Positions 11,092 to 21,266 of a stretch of DNA of 64,000 bases are shown piece by piece. The notes beneath the pieces were generated by a model. That model saw only the letters and a list, made by a program, of their open reading frames with translations, made no database searches and was not told the origin of the DNA. Within the stretch, counting starts at the first letter, position 1. Each line of letters begins with the position of its first letter. This stretch comes from Mycocentrospora acerina (Eukaryota > Ascomycota > Dothideomycetes > Pleosporales): positions 16,873-80,872 of the forward strand of contig JAKUHH010000388.1 in NCBI GenBank assembly GCA_022701365.1, read 5' to 3'. The position numbers and the translations under genes were made by a program.

Positions 11092-12231
11092 TTACTTCTT
11101 AACCGTCTCAAGTGTACTACCGTTGTCAGCAGAAGCGAAGACAGCATCCATAAACTTGTGCCTTTGAATCGCATCCTTGAAAGTAGGATAACGTTTGCCA
11201 TTAGCGTAGTTCTCATATAAGCGTCCGACGTTCTGTGCAGCAAGCGGCAGATCAAGCTTCCCATGTGTCTCCACGGTCTCAACTTTTCCTGTCGCATAAT
11301 TCTTTACTCTTATCTTGTAATCATCTGCTCCAAGATTGACCATAATGGAGCTTCCAGTAAGACGGATCTGACCTTTATCTCCAATTATATCCCACACAAG
11401 TCCTTCTCCTTCATCAAATGCATCCCCCCCGCGGAAGCCGTAGATGTACTTCACCCCCGCATTGGTCACCCCTTGTAAACCAGCAAAATCGTCCGCCGTT
11501 TTCTCCACATCGCTTTCTACCACTTTATCTCCGTCGATAATGTTGACTCGGGGCCATGTCGTCTTGAGCTGTGCTGAAACATCTGTAGGCTCGCCGAGTA
11601 TCTGTGCGAGTGGGTCGATCGTATGGCCAATATAGATCATGAGCATGACCTGCCCCTCTGCACCTTCTGCCTCGCGGTCTTTGAAGTATGCATAGCGCTT
11701 GACGATTTGTGTACCTGTCTCGCCTGTTGTTGCATTTCCAAAAATCTGCGTAGCCAAAGGTGTGCCGATCCTTCCACTCTCAATGATATCTCGCAAAGCC
11801 GATGAAGTGTGCGACTCTCGACCCTGTAATCCAATCATTGTCCGCACACCCTTCTTTTCCGCCAGTGCTGCCAACTCATCTGCCTCTCTAGTCGATGTGC
11901 CCAGAGGCCATTCAACGTACACATCTTTGCCTGCCTCGATCGCGGGCTTGATGAGTGAGTAGTGCGAGAACACGGCAACGGCGCAGACGACCAAGTCAAC
12001 TGTATCTGACTCGCACATTGCTTGAACCGAATCAAAGGCTTTGGCGGAAGAAAATCCGTACTTGCGGATAGCCTCATCTCCCGTCTGAACTGATGAGTTG
12101 CATATCGCCGTAACGGAATACTTAGTTGTGTTTTGGAGGTAGGGCAGATGTGCGGTTGCTGCCCATCCACCACCTGGGGAAAGTCCAATAATCCCAACTC
12201 GAATGGGGTGCTTTTTAGATGTTGCGGTCAT
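11092..12231 (-). CDS. Gfo/Idh/MocA family NAD(P)-dependent oxidoreductase (Gal80-like)
   Basis: This is a single exon of 379 residues. The N-terminal Rossmann fold begins IRVGIIGLSPGGGWAATAHL, with the GxxGxxxxGG loop extended as in Gal80-type members. The family's EKP sugar-site motif appears as YVEWPLGTSTREADELAALA. In this branch the catalytic lysine is replaced (EWP), as in Gal80, which binds NAD but is a regulator rather than a classic dehydrogenase. A C-terminal alpha/beta domain of about 200 residues follows (GHTIDPLAQILGEP, then YIYGFRGGDAFDEGEGLVWDIIGDKG region). Filamentous fungi have many Gal80-like proteins of unknown substrate. A regulator or an oxidoreductase acting on sugar-like substrates are both possible. 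Confidence 0.85.
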   Translation of the reverse strand: MTATSKKHPIRVGIIGLSPGGGWAATAHLPYLQNTTKYSVTAICNSSVQTGDEAIRKYGFSSAKAFDSVQAMCESDTVDLVVCAVAVFSHYSLIKPAIEAGKDVYVEWPLGTSTREADELAALAEKKGVRTMIGLQGRESHTSSALRDIIESGRIGTPLATQIFGNATTGETGTQIVKRYAYFKDREAEGAEGQVMLMIYIGHTIDPLAQILGEPTDVSAQLKTTWPRVNIIDGDKVVESDVEKTADDFAGLQGVTNAGVKYIYGFRGGDAFDEGEGLVWDIIGDKGQIRLTGSSIMVNLGADDYKIRVKNYATGKVETVETHGKLDLPLAAQNVGRLYENYANGKRYPTFKDAIQRHKFMDAVFASADNGSTLETVKK

Positions 12232-14769
12232 ATTTCCAGGTGTTTTGAGACGGGAGCTCTGCTAGTTGATGATGAATGTGAGTTGGCTGTGAGCGAACTA
12301 GCATCAATGACAAGAGCTTTAGAATGAGAACAATGTCAACTGGATTCAAAAAGATCGCGACAAAAACACCACTTTTCTACTAAAATATTGCAATGACGCC
12401 TAGCTAAAGAATTTGATAAAATTTGATAGATATTAATTGTTTTCTGATGTCATAGCTCGAATTTTGGAGTAGTTATAGACTAGCTAATGCCCGGCGCCTG
12501 GGGGGCTTGGGGTAGAAATTGAATACGATTATTCGTTTGGTAAAGGGATAGGACTTGGCACCTTTCAAAGCTTACCAAGCAACAGATACAGTTACTTGTT
12601 TCCTAGAAGATCTCATCATGTTGGAGTTTTAGCCAAATAGCGTTACACAATTTGATCGTTCTACCCTGTCATCAGGACTAACGGAATAGACCGATAATGC
12701 TCTGTAGTAGAAACCTTATTCTTCTTGAGCTAAAACAGCAGGAACTCGCAATCACTACATCCGTTAGTGGCTCCTTATATCAGTCTTAAATGAGACAAGC
12801 TTTTTTGAAGTTTGTAATGGTAAGAATCCCGTATCTTACATATGCTAACCACAGGGAGTACATAGCTGTATATTATCTTGGTAATACCATTAATTTCCTC
12901 CGCACCGGTCAGTAAAAGTATTTTGCCGAATGTTTTTAAAATTTTATACGTTGTTAATGAAGAACTTAAACATCTACAACAGGCTCTTCCGTTTCAAGAG
13001 AGACTTTTTTGACCTTGTCTCTTATTCTCAAAGTCTCTCCGTAGCTATACTGATATCACATCGGGAAATGCACCACCAATACTCCGCTCGAAGTCTTCAG
13101 TCTACTTCTGCCAAAATATCCGAAAGCATCAAAGTTATTCCAGCCATCTGACATTAAGCTGTGTACTATGTTTTTGAGCTTTGTTAATTTGACGCCATCG
13201 CATCAGGGTTATACTTATCCAGACCGAGCCCTATGCAGAAACGCTGTCATACAAAGCTGTTCTCCCAGCAGTAAACTGTCTTTAAGCTCTCACAACAACT
13301 CACATACTTATATCCGCAAGTTCTTCATTGGGTCGAAACCCGGAAACACATACTTAAATTTGTTAGCATTGTACTTCCAATCGCCAATGTTAAAGCTTGT
13401 GTGGAATATGCTGCAGATGTGGCAAGTTGTACCAACTTCCGTCTTCTTCTAAGGATGCTTATGAGGAATGGAAGATTTTGGCGGTGTTGTTTTCTGCAAA
13501 TATTTCGCTAATACACAGGTAAAAGGAGAAAATCAGGGAAGGAGATGGAGCGAGTGAACATTGCAATATATTAGAATTAGTGTATGAAGATGTTGAGGAA
13601 AGAATAGTCTTTTCCCTCGGCCACGTGTTGCACCTCTTAATTTTTACAATTTGGAATTTGAAGGTGGGATTTGAACAACTACGCGAATTTAGATAATCAC
13701 CATTGCATATTCTGTGTTCTATTGTGTGGTTGAGATAATTACCACGGTTGCTGTATCTGTAGTCACCATGGGCTCCGGACCTACCGGAAGTGCCGTAGCT
13801 CAAGCTTGTGGAAGTGGAAGCGGCTGTAACAATTGATCCATTCAGATCTTCTGCAATTATGTGGAAATGTGTCAGTGCGAAAACAGATTCTGTCCATATA
13901 TTGTACCTTCGAGCCCTTGAAACAGCGAAGTGTAGTCGAAAGAAATTACTTTCGTCGGGCATCCTCATAAGTACCTTCGAATTAGCACAGATTGACCAAG
14001 AATCTTTCGGCGGTACTACTAGAATGATTCTCAGCTCTTCGTGCAGTCCACAACGATGCTATCTCAATGGAGCTGTTGTTGCCGAAAAGGTGCCAAGGTG
14101 CTTGATAGTACATTCTTTCGATAAGCGCATCGTTTGTGCCCCGTGCTCGAGCAGAGCTCCATAATTCGCCCCAGCTAGCGTGTCGTGGATCTTGATCGAT
14201 AGCATAGCCACCAGGGGTAAACCAATTAGCTATGTAGAACCCTTCATAAACTATTGTGGCTCAGTGGCTGCGCCACTGCTAGTGGTTATGCAATCGATCA
14301 TGTTTCGTTTCTTCGGTGTACCCCTGTAGCATGTCTATCCTGTTTTGGCCAGCGATCAGCCATTGGAAAAATCGCGCATTCATGGTAAAGCATACGTTAG
14401 ACAACAAAATACCTACAGGCAAGGTTGATTTCAATTAAAGCTATCATCGAATATCCAACTAGTGTAACATGTAGGCAGTCTGAAACCTCTTGCATGCTAC
14501 GCCCCTCGCACCTAGACGTGTGTTTTAGTGCTGCGCGCTACAGCTGTCAGACTACACTGTTCCTCCTCTAGTTGTAGATATGTCTACGATCTAGAGCGTT
14601 CGGTGGCAAAGCGACTGCGTCACGCTCAGCTGTACAGGGGTACGACGATCTTGCATCAGATTGCGTGCGTTCTTGTAACTTGCTTTTGGTGTAGCGGGGT
14701 ACGATTTAGTATTGAATCATGTGCGGGGTGTTGCAGGAGCAGGTATAAGAAGAGATGCATCACCAGTGC
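12232..14769. other. Gene-poor region, includes an unrecognised minus-strand coding-like fragment
   Basis: 12.3-13.4 kb is moderately AT-rich with no supported gene. On the minus strand at about 14255-14000 there is an open stretch with protein-like composition, including NWFTPGGYAIDQDPRHASWG and then a MYYQAPWHLFGNN segment. It is bounded by stops and has no start, so it looks like the remains of an exon from an enzyme I cannot name. The larger minus-strand ORF at 13968-13459 has no recognisable features. Confidence 0.4.
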
Positions 14770-14776
14770 TATAAAA
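14770..14776 (+). promoter_or_regulatory. TATA box of the SYGS-repeat protein gene
   Basis: TATAAAA lies 91 bp upstream of the ATG at 14867 and is followed by a pyrimidine/CA-rich leader. This layout suits a strongly or conditionally expressed fungal gene. Confidence 0.55.
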
Positions 14777-14866
14777 CCATCAGCAATTACAACTCATCAT
14801 ACACTCTATCAGAATTCGCTTTGAATAGCCTCCATCAATTAGCAAGCGACCGTTATCCTACCAACG

Positions 14867-15874
14867 ATGTCTTACAACTCCAACGACCGCGAGACTTCCT
14901 CGTACGGCTCTAGCAATCGCAATGATGACAATGAGTACGGTTCCAGCAACCGCAATGAAGACAACGAGTATGGATCCAAGTCTTCTGGCTTAAAGAATTC
15001 GAGCTACGGTTCCAATGACAACGAGGATTCGTACGGTTCGAACAAGAAATCTAGTTACGGCTCTGGTAACAATGACAACGAGGATTCTTACGGCTCAAAC
15101 AAAAAGTCTAGCTATGGTTCCGGCAACAACGACAACGAGGATTCGTACGGTTCGAGCAAGAAATCCAGTTATGGCTCCGGTAATAACGACAACGAAGATT
15201 CATACGGCTCAAACAAGAAGTCCAGCTATGGTTCTGGTAACAATGACAGTGAAGATACATATGGCAGCAAGAAGCAATCGAGTTATGGATCCAACAACAA
15301 CGATGACGAAGACTCTTATGGTAGCAAAAAGCAGTCTAGCTATGGAAGCAATAACAATGAAGATTCGTCTCGCTCGTCAACAAAAAAGTCTACTTACGGC
15401 AACGACGGTGAGAATGAGGACTCTTCGTACGACAACAAGAAATCATCCTATGGATCAGAGAATACTGGAAGCTCATATGAATCTAGCAATAAGAAGTCAA
15501 GCTATGGGTCTGGCAATAACGACAACGAGGATTCTTATGGCAGCAAGAAACAATCTAGCTACGGATCCAACGACAACGAGGATTCTTATGGCTCCAAGAA
15601 CCAATCAAGCTACGGTTCAGACAACAAGTCCTCTGGCTATGGATCCTCTACTCGCAACGAGGAAGGTGGATCTTATGGCAGCAAGAACCAATCTAGCTAT
15701 GGTTCCAACGACAATGAAGATTCATACAGCTCAACGAAGAAGACAGGCTATGGCAAAAATGATAACGAGGATTCTTACGGCTCCAATAACAAGTCCTCCA
15801 GTGGCTACGGCTCATCGAACCGCAACGAGGATGAAGGTTCCTATGGAAGCTCCAAGCGCAATGATGACTACTGA
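14867..15874 (+). CDS. Hydrophilic tandem-repeat protein rich in S-Y-G-S and N/D/E (unrecognised)
   Basis: This is a single ORF of 335 residues with no signal peptide, membrane segment or globular domain. Almost the whole chain is built from SSYGS/DSYGS blocks alternating with acidic NDNED and basic KK steps. The N-terminal third has five near-perfect 19-residue units of the form DNEDSYGSNKKSSYGSGNN; the rest is the same theme with drift. The composition (Ser, Gly, Asn, Asp, Lys, Tyr; no Cys, almost no aliphatics) predicts an intrinsically disordered, heat-soluble polymer. The regular tyrosines in G/S context resemble low-complexity domains that phase-separate, and also stress-protective hydrophilins. 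Both are inference from composition only. Coding use is real: third positions vary freely between repeats while residues hold. A TATA box lies 91 bp upstream. No homologue is recognised. Confidence 0.75.
   Translation: MSYNSNDRETSSYGSSNRNDDNEYGSSNRNEDNEYGSKSSGLKNSSYGSNDNEDSYGSNKKSSYGSGNNDNEDSYGSNKKSSYGSGNNDNEDSYGSSKKSSYGSGNNDNEDSYGSNKKSSYGSGNNDSEDTYGSKKQSSYGSNNNDDEDSYGSKKQSSYGSNNNEDSSRSSTKKSTYGNDGENEDSSYDNKKSSYGSENTGSSYESSNKKSSYGSGNNDNEDSYGSKKQSSYGSNDNEDSYGSKNQSSYGSDNKSSGYGSSTRNEEGGSYGSKNQSSYGSNDNEDSYSSTKKTGYGKNDNEDSYGSNNKSSSGYGSSNRNEDEGSYGSSKRNDDY
15014..15298 (+). repeat. Five phased 57-bp tandem repeats inside the SYGS protein gene
   Basis: Units begin near 15014, 15071, 15128, 15185 and 15242, spaced exactly 57 bp. 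They differ mainly at synonymous sites, so the repeat is old enough to drift but is kept in frame. Confidence 0.9.
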
Positions 15875-17199
15875 GCCTCAGTCTTTCAGAGAAAGAGAAG
15901 TGTTTGATGTTTGACGAGGCAGGTCAGCCAATTGAGGCCCAATCTGAGCCAAATATTGTGGATAGCAAAGTAGCCAAAGAAATCTTTAGGATAGCAATAC
16001 AAGAAATGATGTTCGTTACAGAAAAAAAACTTGTACAAGATGATTGACATGTGAAATTCCTTCTAGGTTGTGAACAGTAGATCATGTAATTAACACTTTA
16101 TAGAAAGAAGTATTTCACTATTGAAATTGGAGATGAGCATTTTACAATCGTTTGCATTTACATATTAAATTTTAGCGGAAGGCATCGAATCTTGTACTAT
16201 TCAGCCAAATCCTCCGAACAATATTTCCCTCTTTTTGTTCTCTAGTAATTAACTCGATCACTTTAATTTTATTTTCTCGTTATTCTGATGCCAGAGTACA
16301 AAAATATTCTTGATCAGTTGAACACTTAATACGAGAGTTAATCAATAAGTATAGTACAAGACAAGAAATCCATAATTGATTCCTCGGTAAATCAGGATAG
16401 CACTTTTTAGTAGCACTCTCTTCATTAGAGCCGTGTAGATTAAGTCTTTTGCTTCACTATTCGGACCAGAGAATCAACTACAGTAATGCTCATTATGGAA
16501 CCTAATATGTATCCAGAAGAGCTGCCAGTGAAAATGATTGTGGCCTTATAATTGAGAGTATGTGAAGGCAAAAGTATGGATATTTCCAAGTATCAACAAT
16601 GGTAGCTGATTACATATTCTGGACAATATAAGACACACAATGTTAAACATCAATGACGATAAAATTGTTACACAATCTGTGGAATTACCCTACCTCGAAA
16701 TACACAATAACGAGCGTCAGCCCATTATCGGCCTCATGGATAAAAATATAAATCCTCACTAAGATCAACATAGTTTTTCAAGAAAACATCGCAGAAAACA
16801 TCTCATCCCCAGTTGTCTCCAGAACCTCTTTGATATACGGGGTTTCATTACAGGTTATATTTATACCATTGAAGCGTAATTTAGGCCCTACATGACGAGA
16901 CTGGGGCACTATTGTCTTTGAAAACTATATCAATCGTTTAGTACTGGAAATAATGATCTCACAAGTATGGTTCATCTCTTACATGATAGAGCTTTGAAGT
17001 CAGGGCAAGTAACTCCAGAATATCAATATATACCGGCTGACCTTCTAAACCTGTTTACCGTACATTTCAGAGTCTGGTATTATTTTGCGTACTGGTTTGA
17101 GGGTGTATACCAAAACTACCGCCAAAATTCGAATCAATGTCTATCAAAATAGGGGGTGAAGACCTAATGTTATAACACGCAGTACGGATTGCAAATCTT
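15875..17199. other. AT-rich gene-poor segment
   Basis: It starts with the 3' flank of the repeat-protein gene. The rest is AT-rich with frequent stops in all frames. I see no gene, RNA or defined repeat. Confidence 0.5.
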
Positions 17200-17750
17200 A
17201 AAACACTCCGCCATTTGCAGCCCACCCCTGGCATTATCCCGAAAGCTGTTCTAGAAAGAGTGCAAACAATTCTTACAGCAGATGCCTCGTTTATACGGGT
17301 CCGAGCTTACTATCCTGCAGTCGGGCTACAAAGATATAGAAGCCTACCGATTATGATGTATCACAAAGGCGATTAAAGCATGGGCGATTTGATGTATCAG
17401 GATTTCAACTGCTGATTATTCGCTTTCAAGCTGCAAGCTGTGGATGTTAACATCGAGGATAGGCGATGTTGCCCTCTCGACTGTTTAACGAATACTGACT
17501 TGCTACACAGTCTAACTCCAGAACACAAGTTTCCAACAGGGATCAACGATTACTGGGACGCTTTGAACCGGGCTCGGACCAACGCCGAAAGACTCGAGGT
17601 CACACTATTGCGCGGCCTAATCATGAGTGGCGCATCTGCAAGTGGCAAACACCGCGGCTGTTCTGGCTCTACTGGCGTGTGATGGAGAGTTTAAACTCTC
17701 CATCACTGGATAGTATCTTGCTGTTCCAGTCTTGCTTCTTGATATTAATT
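17200..17750 (+). pseudogene. Alpha/beta-hydrolase fold-3 (HSL-type esterase) pseudogene
   Basis: Translated pieces follow the order of an alpha/beta-hydrolase-3 esterase. FIRVRAYYPAVG and LPIMMYH lie at about 17296-17376, then MGDLMYQDFNC, then FAFKLQAVDVNIEDR. After a probable intron ending near 17508 comes LTPEHKFPTGINDYWDALN (canonical RLAPEHKFP), then RGLIMSGASASG, the nucleophile elbow. The HGGG oxyanion motif has become HKGD. In-frame stops occur just after it (TAA) and after DFNC (TGA). A one-base frameshift directly after the elbow moves the continuing match (NTAAVLALLACDG) to another frame. The 5' end and the C-terminal half, with catalytic Asp and His, are not found. Family members hydrolyse short-chain esters; this copy cannot. 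The region is flanked by AT-rich DNA and looks long dead. Confidence 0.7.
17679..17706. repeat. Perfect 28-bp palindrome
   Basis: The 28 bases read identically on both strands, centred on TTTAAA at 17690-17695. It lies in the 3' part of the hydrolase relic, where the continuing reading frame still passes through it. Confidence 0.9.
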
Positions 17751-17977
17751 TTTCCTCAAACAAGACACTTCTCTATGAGGCTCGCACGAAAAAAATTTAA
17801 ATTTCCATTCTCAATGGCATAAAGCCCGATATGACCGAAGCTACAAACTCTCCCGATTGGAATCTTATCTACAAGACCCCCTCCATGACTGAAAGGGTCA
17901 CAAAGGTCTTGCAATTCCCCCTTTTTTTTTTCAAGACGGAGAGTTTCATCCGTTGGGAAATGAAACGGTGATATACG

Positions 17978-18318
17978 GCTGTATTCCGCGAAATCATAGA
18001 GTTTTGATGCGGTTGAAACTACACAAATGTTATGGACAGATGTCCTGAACAAACTACCTTGAGTTGGAATCTAGCAAATTACTACTGCAAAAAAAGACCT
18101 AAATGAAGCAATTGCTCAAACCGTAAAACTAATCTAACCTCAAAGACNGCTGTATTCCGCGAAATCATAGAGTTTTGATGCGGTTGAAACTACACAAATG
18201 TTATGGACAGATGTCCTGAACAAACTACCTTGAGTTGGAATCTAGCAAATTACTACTGCAAAAAAAGACCTAAATGAAGCAATTGCTCAAACCGTAAAAC
18301 TAATCTAACCTCAAAGAC
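17978..18318. repeat. Exact 170-bp direct duplication around a single N (probable assembly artefact)
   Basis: Bases 17978-18147 and 18149-18318 appear identical throughout and are separated only by the N at 18148. In a RIP-prone genome with no other perfect repeats nearby, this looks like two overlapping contig ends joined by a scaffold gap without merging. Confidence 0.85.
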
Positions 18319-19060
18319 TAGATATGTCACTTAAACGTTTAATTTCCATGTTTTGGTACGTTGGTATTTCAATTTAGTGACTGGAGATAGTGGTTCTTGT
18401 CATGTGTAGAACCAGCGCTATTATGGATTTAATTTCTGAATTAGCGATCACTCATACGAATATAGCCAGTTATAACGAAAGCATTTGCGTTCACATAAGC
18501 ACTTCGGAATCACAGAAAGGATTGCGTGGTACCTTGCCAAGACGCCAAGAAAGCTGTGCAGAGGCTTGCGACGACTTCAGTGGGATCAAGCATCCGAGCG
18601 GGATGAGCCGTACCAATCATGCAACTGAGTTTGGTAAATCGGCACCATTATAGCGTTCCAGACCATCAACGTTTGCTTTGACCTTCCCTAAATATACGTA
18701 CGCGTCGAATAGCCACGCAACGTGCAACGTCAAATCCAGGAAACTTGATTGGATCGTAGAGCTAGTTGAACGGCTGTCGGCCAAGTATGGGGCTCTTTAC
18801 GCGTTCGCTGCCGTGAGTGGTCTCTAATTGTCTTCGTGAGGCAGTACGTTGTCGCCTTCTCAGGAATTACGAGTCCTGATACCTGTAATCAAACCAGGAT
18901 GGTGATGATTTCCATCATGGGAGGCTGTTCTGTTTAAAGGTTCAACGATGCGCTGAAATGTGATTCTCATCACCGCAACCCAAACACGACTCTCACAACC
19001 TCTTCTCTTGAGTACTTATCTGTCTTTCGCGTTCCTAACTGCATTTACTTGAGTTTCATC
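18319..19060. other. Intergenic, promoter side of the intradiol dioxygenase-like gene
   Basis: Normal-GC DNA with no supported gene. The last 100 bp are the CT-rich leader of the downstream gene. Confidence 0.5.
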
Positions 19061-20301
19061 ATGGTCAATTTCGCCTCAATTTTCAGTGGTGCCGTTATGG
19101 TAACCTCGCTCGTGAGCTCTGTAGCTGCTCACCCAGGCGAGCATCACGACCACGCGCATGTTAAGCGCCAAGTCGATATTCGCCAAATGCGAGCTGCAGC
19201 CGCCAAACGCTCGCTCACTGCCTGTCAAGGTTCTCTGAAGCACCGTGACTTGATGTCGCGCTCTGCTACTCGTCGCTCAGACGTTGCCAACAAGCTTCGA
19301 CAAAAGCGTGGCATTTCAGTCAGTAAGTGTTCCCAAAGTCGGAGTGAATATGTAGAGAGGCTTTACTAACAGAGTTTTGAACAGACTCCAAGAAGTTTCG
19401 TCGCGACCTAGCAACACTCCAATCATTCGAGGCCATAAACCACAACCAGACTGGGGTCATCTCTTGTGGTCAGGCTACTGACGTAAATGTGATCTTTTCA
19501 GCCAACACCTCGTGCATCCTGGCGCCTGAAGTTACAGACGGGCCATACTACGTCGTGGGCGAATATATTCGCAAAGATGTCAAAGAAGACCAAGCTGGTG
19601 TGGACCTTTACCTCGAAGTACAGTATATTGATGTTTCAACATGCGAGCCTGTACCAAACTTGTACGTCGATGTCTGGAACGCCAACGCTACAGGTTTCTA
19701 TAGCGGTGTTGAGAGTGGACAAGGTGGATTGAACTCCACTTTCCTTCGTGGTATTCAAGAAACCGACGAGGACGGTGTAGTCGCGTTCCAGACAATTTTC
19801 CCTGGTCACTATGAAGGTCGTGCTACGCACACTCATCTCCTTACCAAATCCAACGTCACTGTCCGTGACAATGGAACTACTGCCAACGATGGTGCAGTAA
19901 CCCACATCGGCCAAGTTTTCTGGCACGAAGAACTCCGATCTGCCGTCGAGGCTGTCGAGCCATATAGTCTCAATACCCAGGCTATCACGTCTAACGACGA
20001 AGACATGTGGTCTCTCGTCCAGGCTGAGAACGACTATGATCCGTTCCCCGAGTTCATTTATCTTGGTAACGACGTCTCTGACGGATTGCTAGCTTGGATT
20101 CAGATTGGCATAAATTCTACAGCTGACTGGACCGATGACGATTACTATAACGTTGCTGCTGCGTACCAAGCTGGTGGTGGCGTTGAGGTCGAGGGTTCTA
20201 GTGTGGGTGGTGGTAGCGGTGGTGGTATGGGCAATGGCACTATGCCCTCGGGTAGCATACCGTCAGGTGCTGTGCCCTCAGGCGCTGCCCCTACTTCGTA
20301 G
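19061..20301 (+). CDS. Secreted intradiol ring-cleavage dioxygenase-like protein
   Basis: The two-exon model is 19061-19322 and 19385-20301, giving 392 residues. The 62-nt intron has donor GTAAGT, an ACTAAC branch site and acceptor ACAG. The N-terminus is a clear signal peptide (hydrophobic from about residue 5 to 22, small residues at VAAHPG). A His-rich HPGEHHDHAH stretch and a dibasic VKRQ step, possibly a Kex2 site, follow. The catalytic beta-sandwich holds TDGPYYV (iron tyrosine near 141) and PGHYEGRATHTHL (His ligands near 236-239), as in fungal extracellular protocatechuate-3,4-dioxygenase-like proteins. The C-terminus is a Gly-rich stretch followed by PSGSIPSGAVPSGA repeats, which suggests cell-wall or matrix association. 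It likely cleaves catechol-type aromatics outside the cell. The frame stays open for 122 codons after the TAG. I chose the ATG at 19061 because the signal peptide starts there. Confidence 0.87.
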
Positions 20302-21266
20302 ACTCAGGGTGTGGCTGGCAAGCTGGCTGGCTTTTTGAATTTGGACAAAAGTTCATATGAGAGTGTTAATGCAACAATTTTCGTAGGAACTTTGGCTGAT
20401 GCCATTTACTTGCTTAGTTTTCAAGATGCAAATTCTGCAGCGGTTTTTTTAGAGTTATTAGAATCAGACCCAAATTTTTGTATTCTTACTAGCAAAAATA
20501 CAGGCCGGGGAGTGATGATCCAACGCAATATATCAGCCACCTCCATCCATCCATCCATTTACTGCTTTCACATACAGCACGTGCTAAGTCTCCGCTTCCT
20601 ATTCTTTACACCGCTTCATTCTCTTCGATTCAGAAAAGCTTCTCACTGCGTACATAGGAACATATAGGAATGCTCCGAGGCATTGACATGAAGATGATGA
20701 CCTGGCCTTGCAATTCCATCATCGACAATCTCATTTTTTGATTCTAATCTCAATCAAAAAGAGCAACAGCGTAAATATTAATAAATCAGATCACATACAG
20801 CCAAGTGCGGTCGCTAATGCGCCATCCCCAACCGGCATTTGTCTCAAAGTGCTCCTGGTTGATGCTGAATTAGTCAGATAATCCATGGTAGCAATTTCGC
20901 ATCGTATACAAGCTTTAATCCTCCTGTTTCCGGAATTTGTAAGTATAGTAGCTAATATTGTGTCCTCGAATGGAAAGTGTGTAGAATAGTTACGGCAATT
21001 AATTTGCGTGTGGTCGAATTCGTGCACGTGGATTAAGTTCACCCATTTAGATCATTTTTCTGAGATTTAAATGCATCATAAATGTCAGATGCATCCAAAT
21101 ACATACAAAGACAATTGAAGTAGTAAACCTTAGTATTAATATGCACGCATTTGCGACCCATGATCGCGTAACGCCTATGATCATTATAACTTATAGCTGC
21201 CTTTAAGGCCAAGAGCATCCACACCAAGCATTGCAAAAATTACACATCTAGATCTCCGAAGATAAC
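20302..21266. other. Intergenic between convergent dioxygenase and transporter genes
   Basis: 3' flanks of two convergent genes. The first 360 bp remain open in the frame of the dioxygenase; the rest is AT-rich with nothing recognisable. Confidence 0.5.

Noticed and set aside
13459..13968. 169-codon minus-strand ORF
   Set aside because: No motif, signal peptide, intron logic or neighbour context; probably chance.
15014..15298. Regular 57-bp repeats considered as a CRISPR array
   Set aside because: The units are in-frame coding repeats without unique spacers, in a eukaryotic nuclear genome.
15015..15914. Second long plus-strand ORF (299 codons) overlapping the SYGS repeat gene
   Set aside because: It is the shifted-frame shadow of a repetitive gene; its TRIL/TALVT-like repeats come from the same 57-bp unit and have no independent start or promoter.
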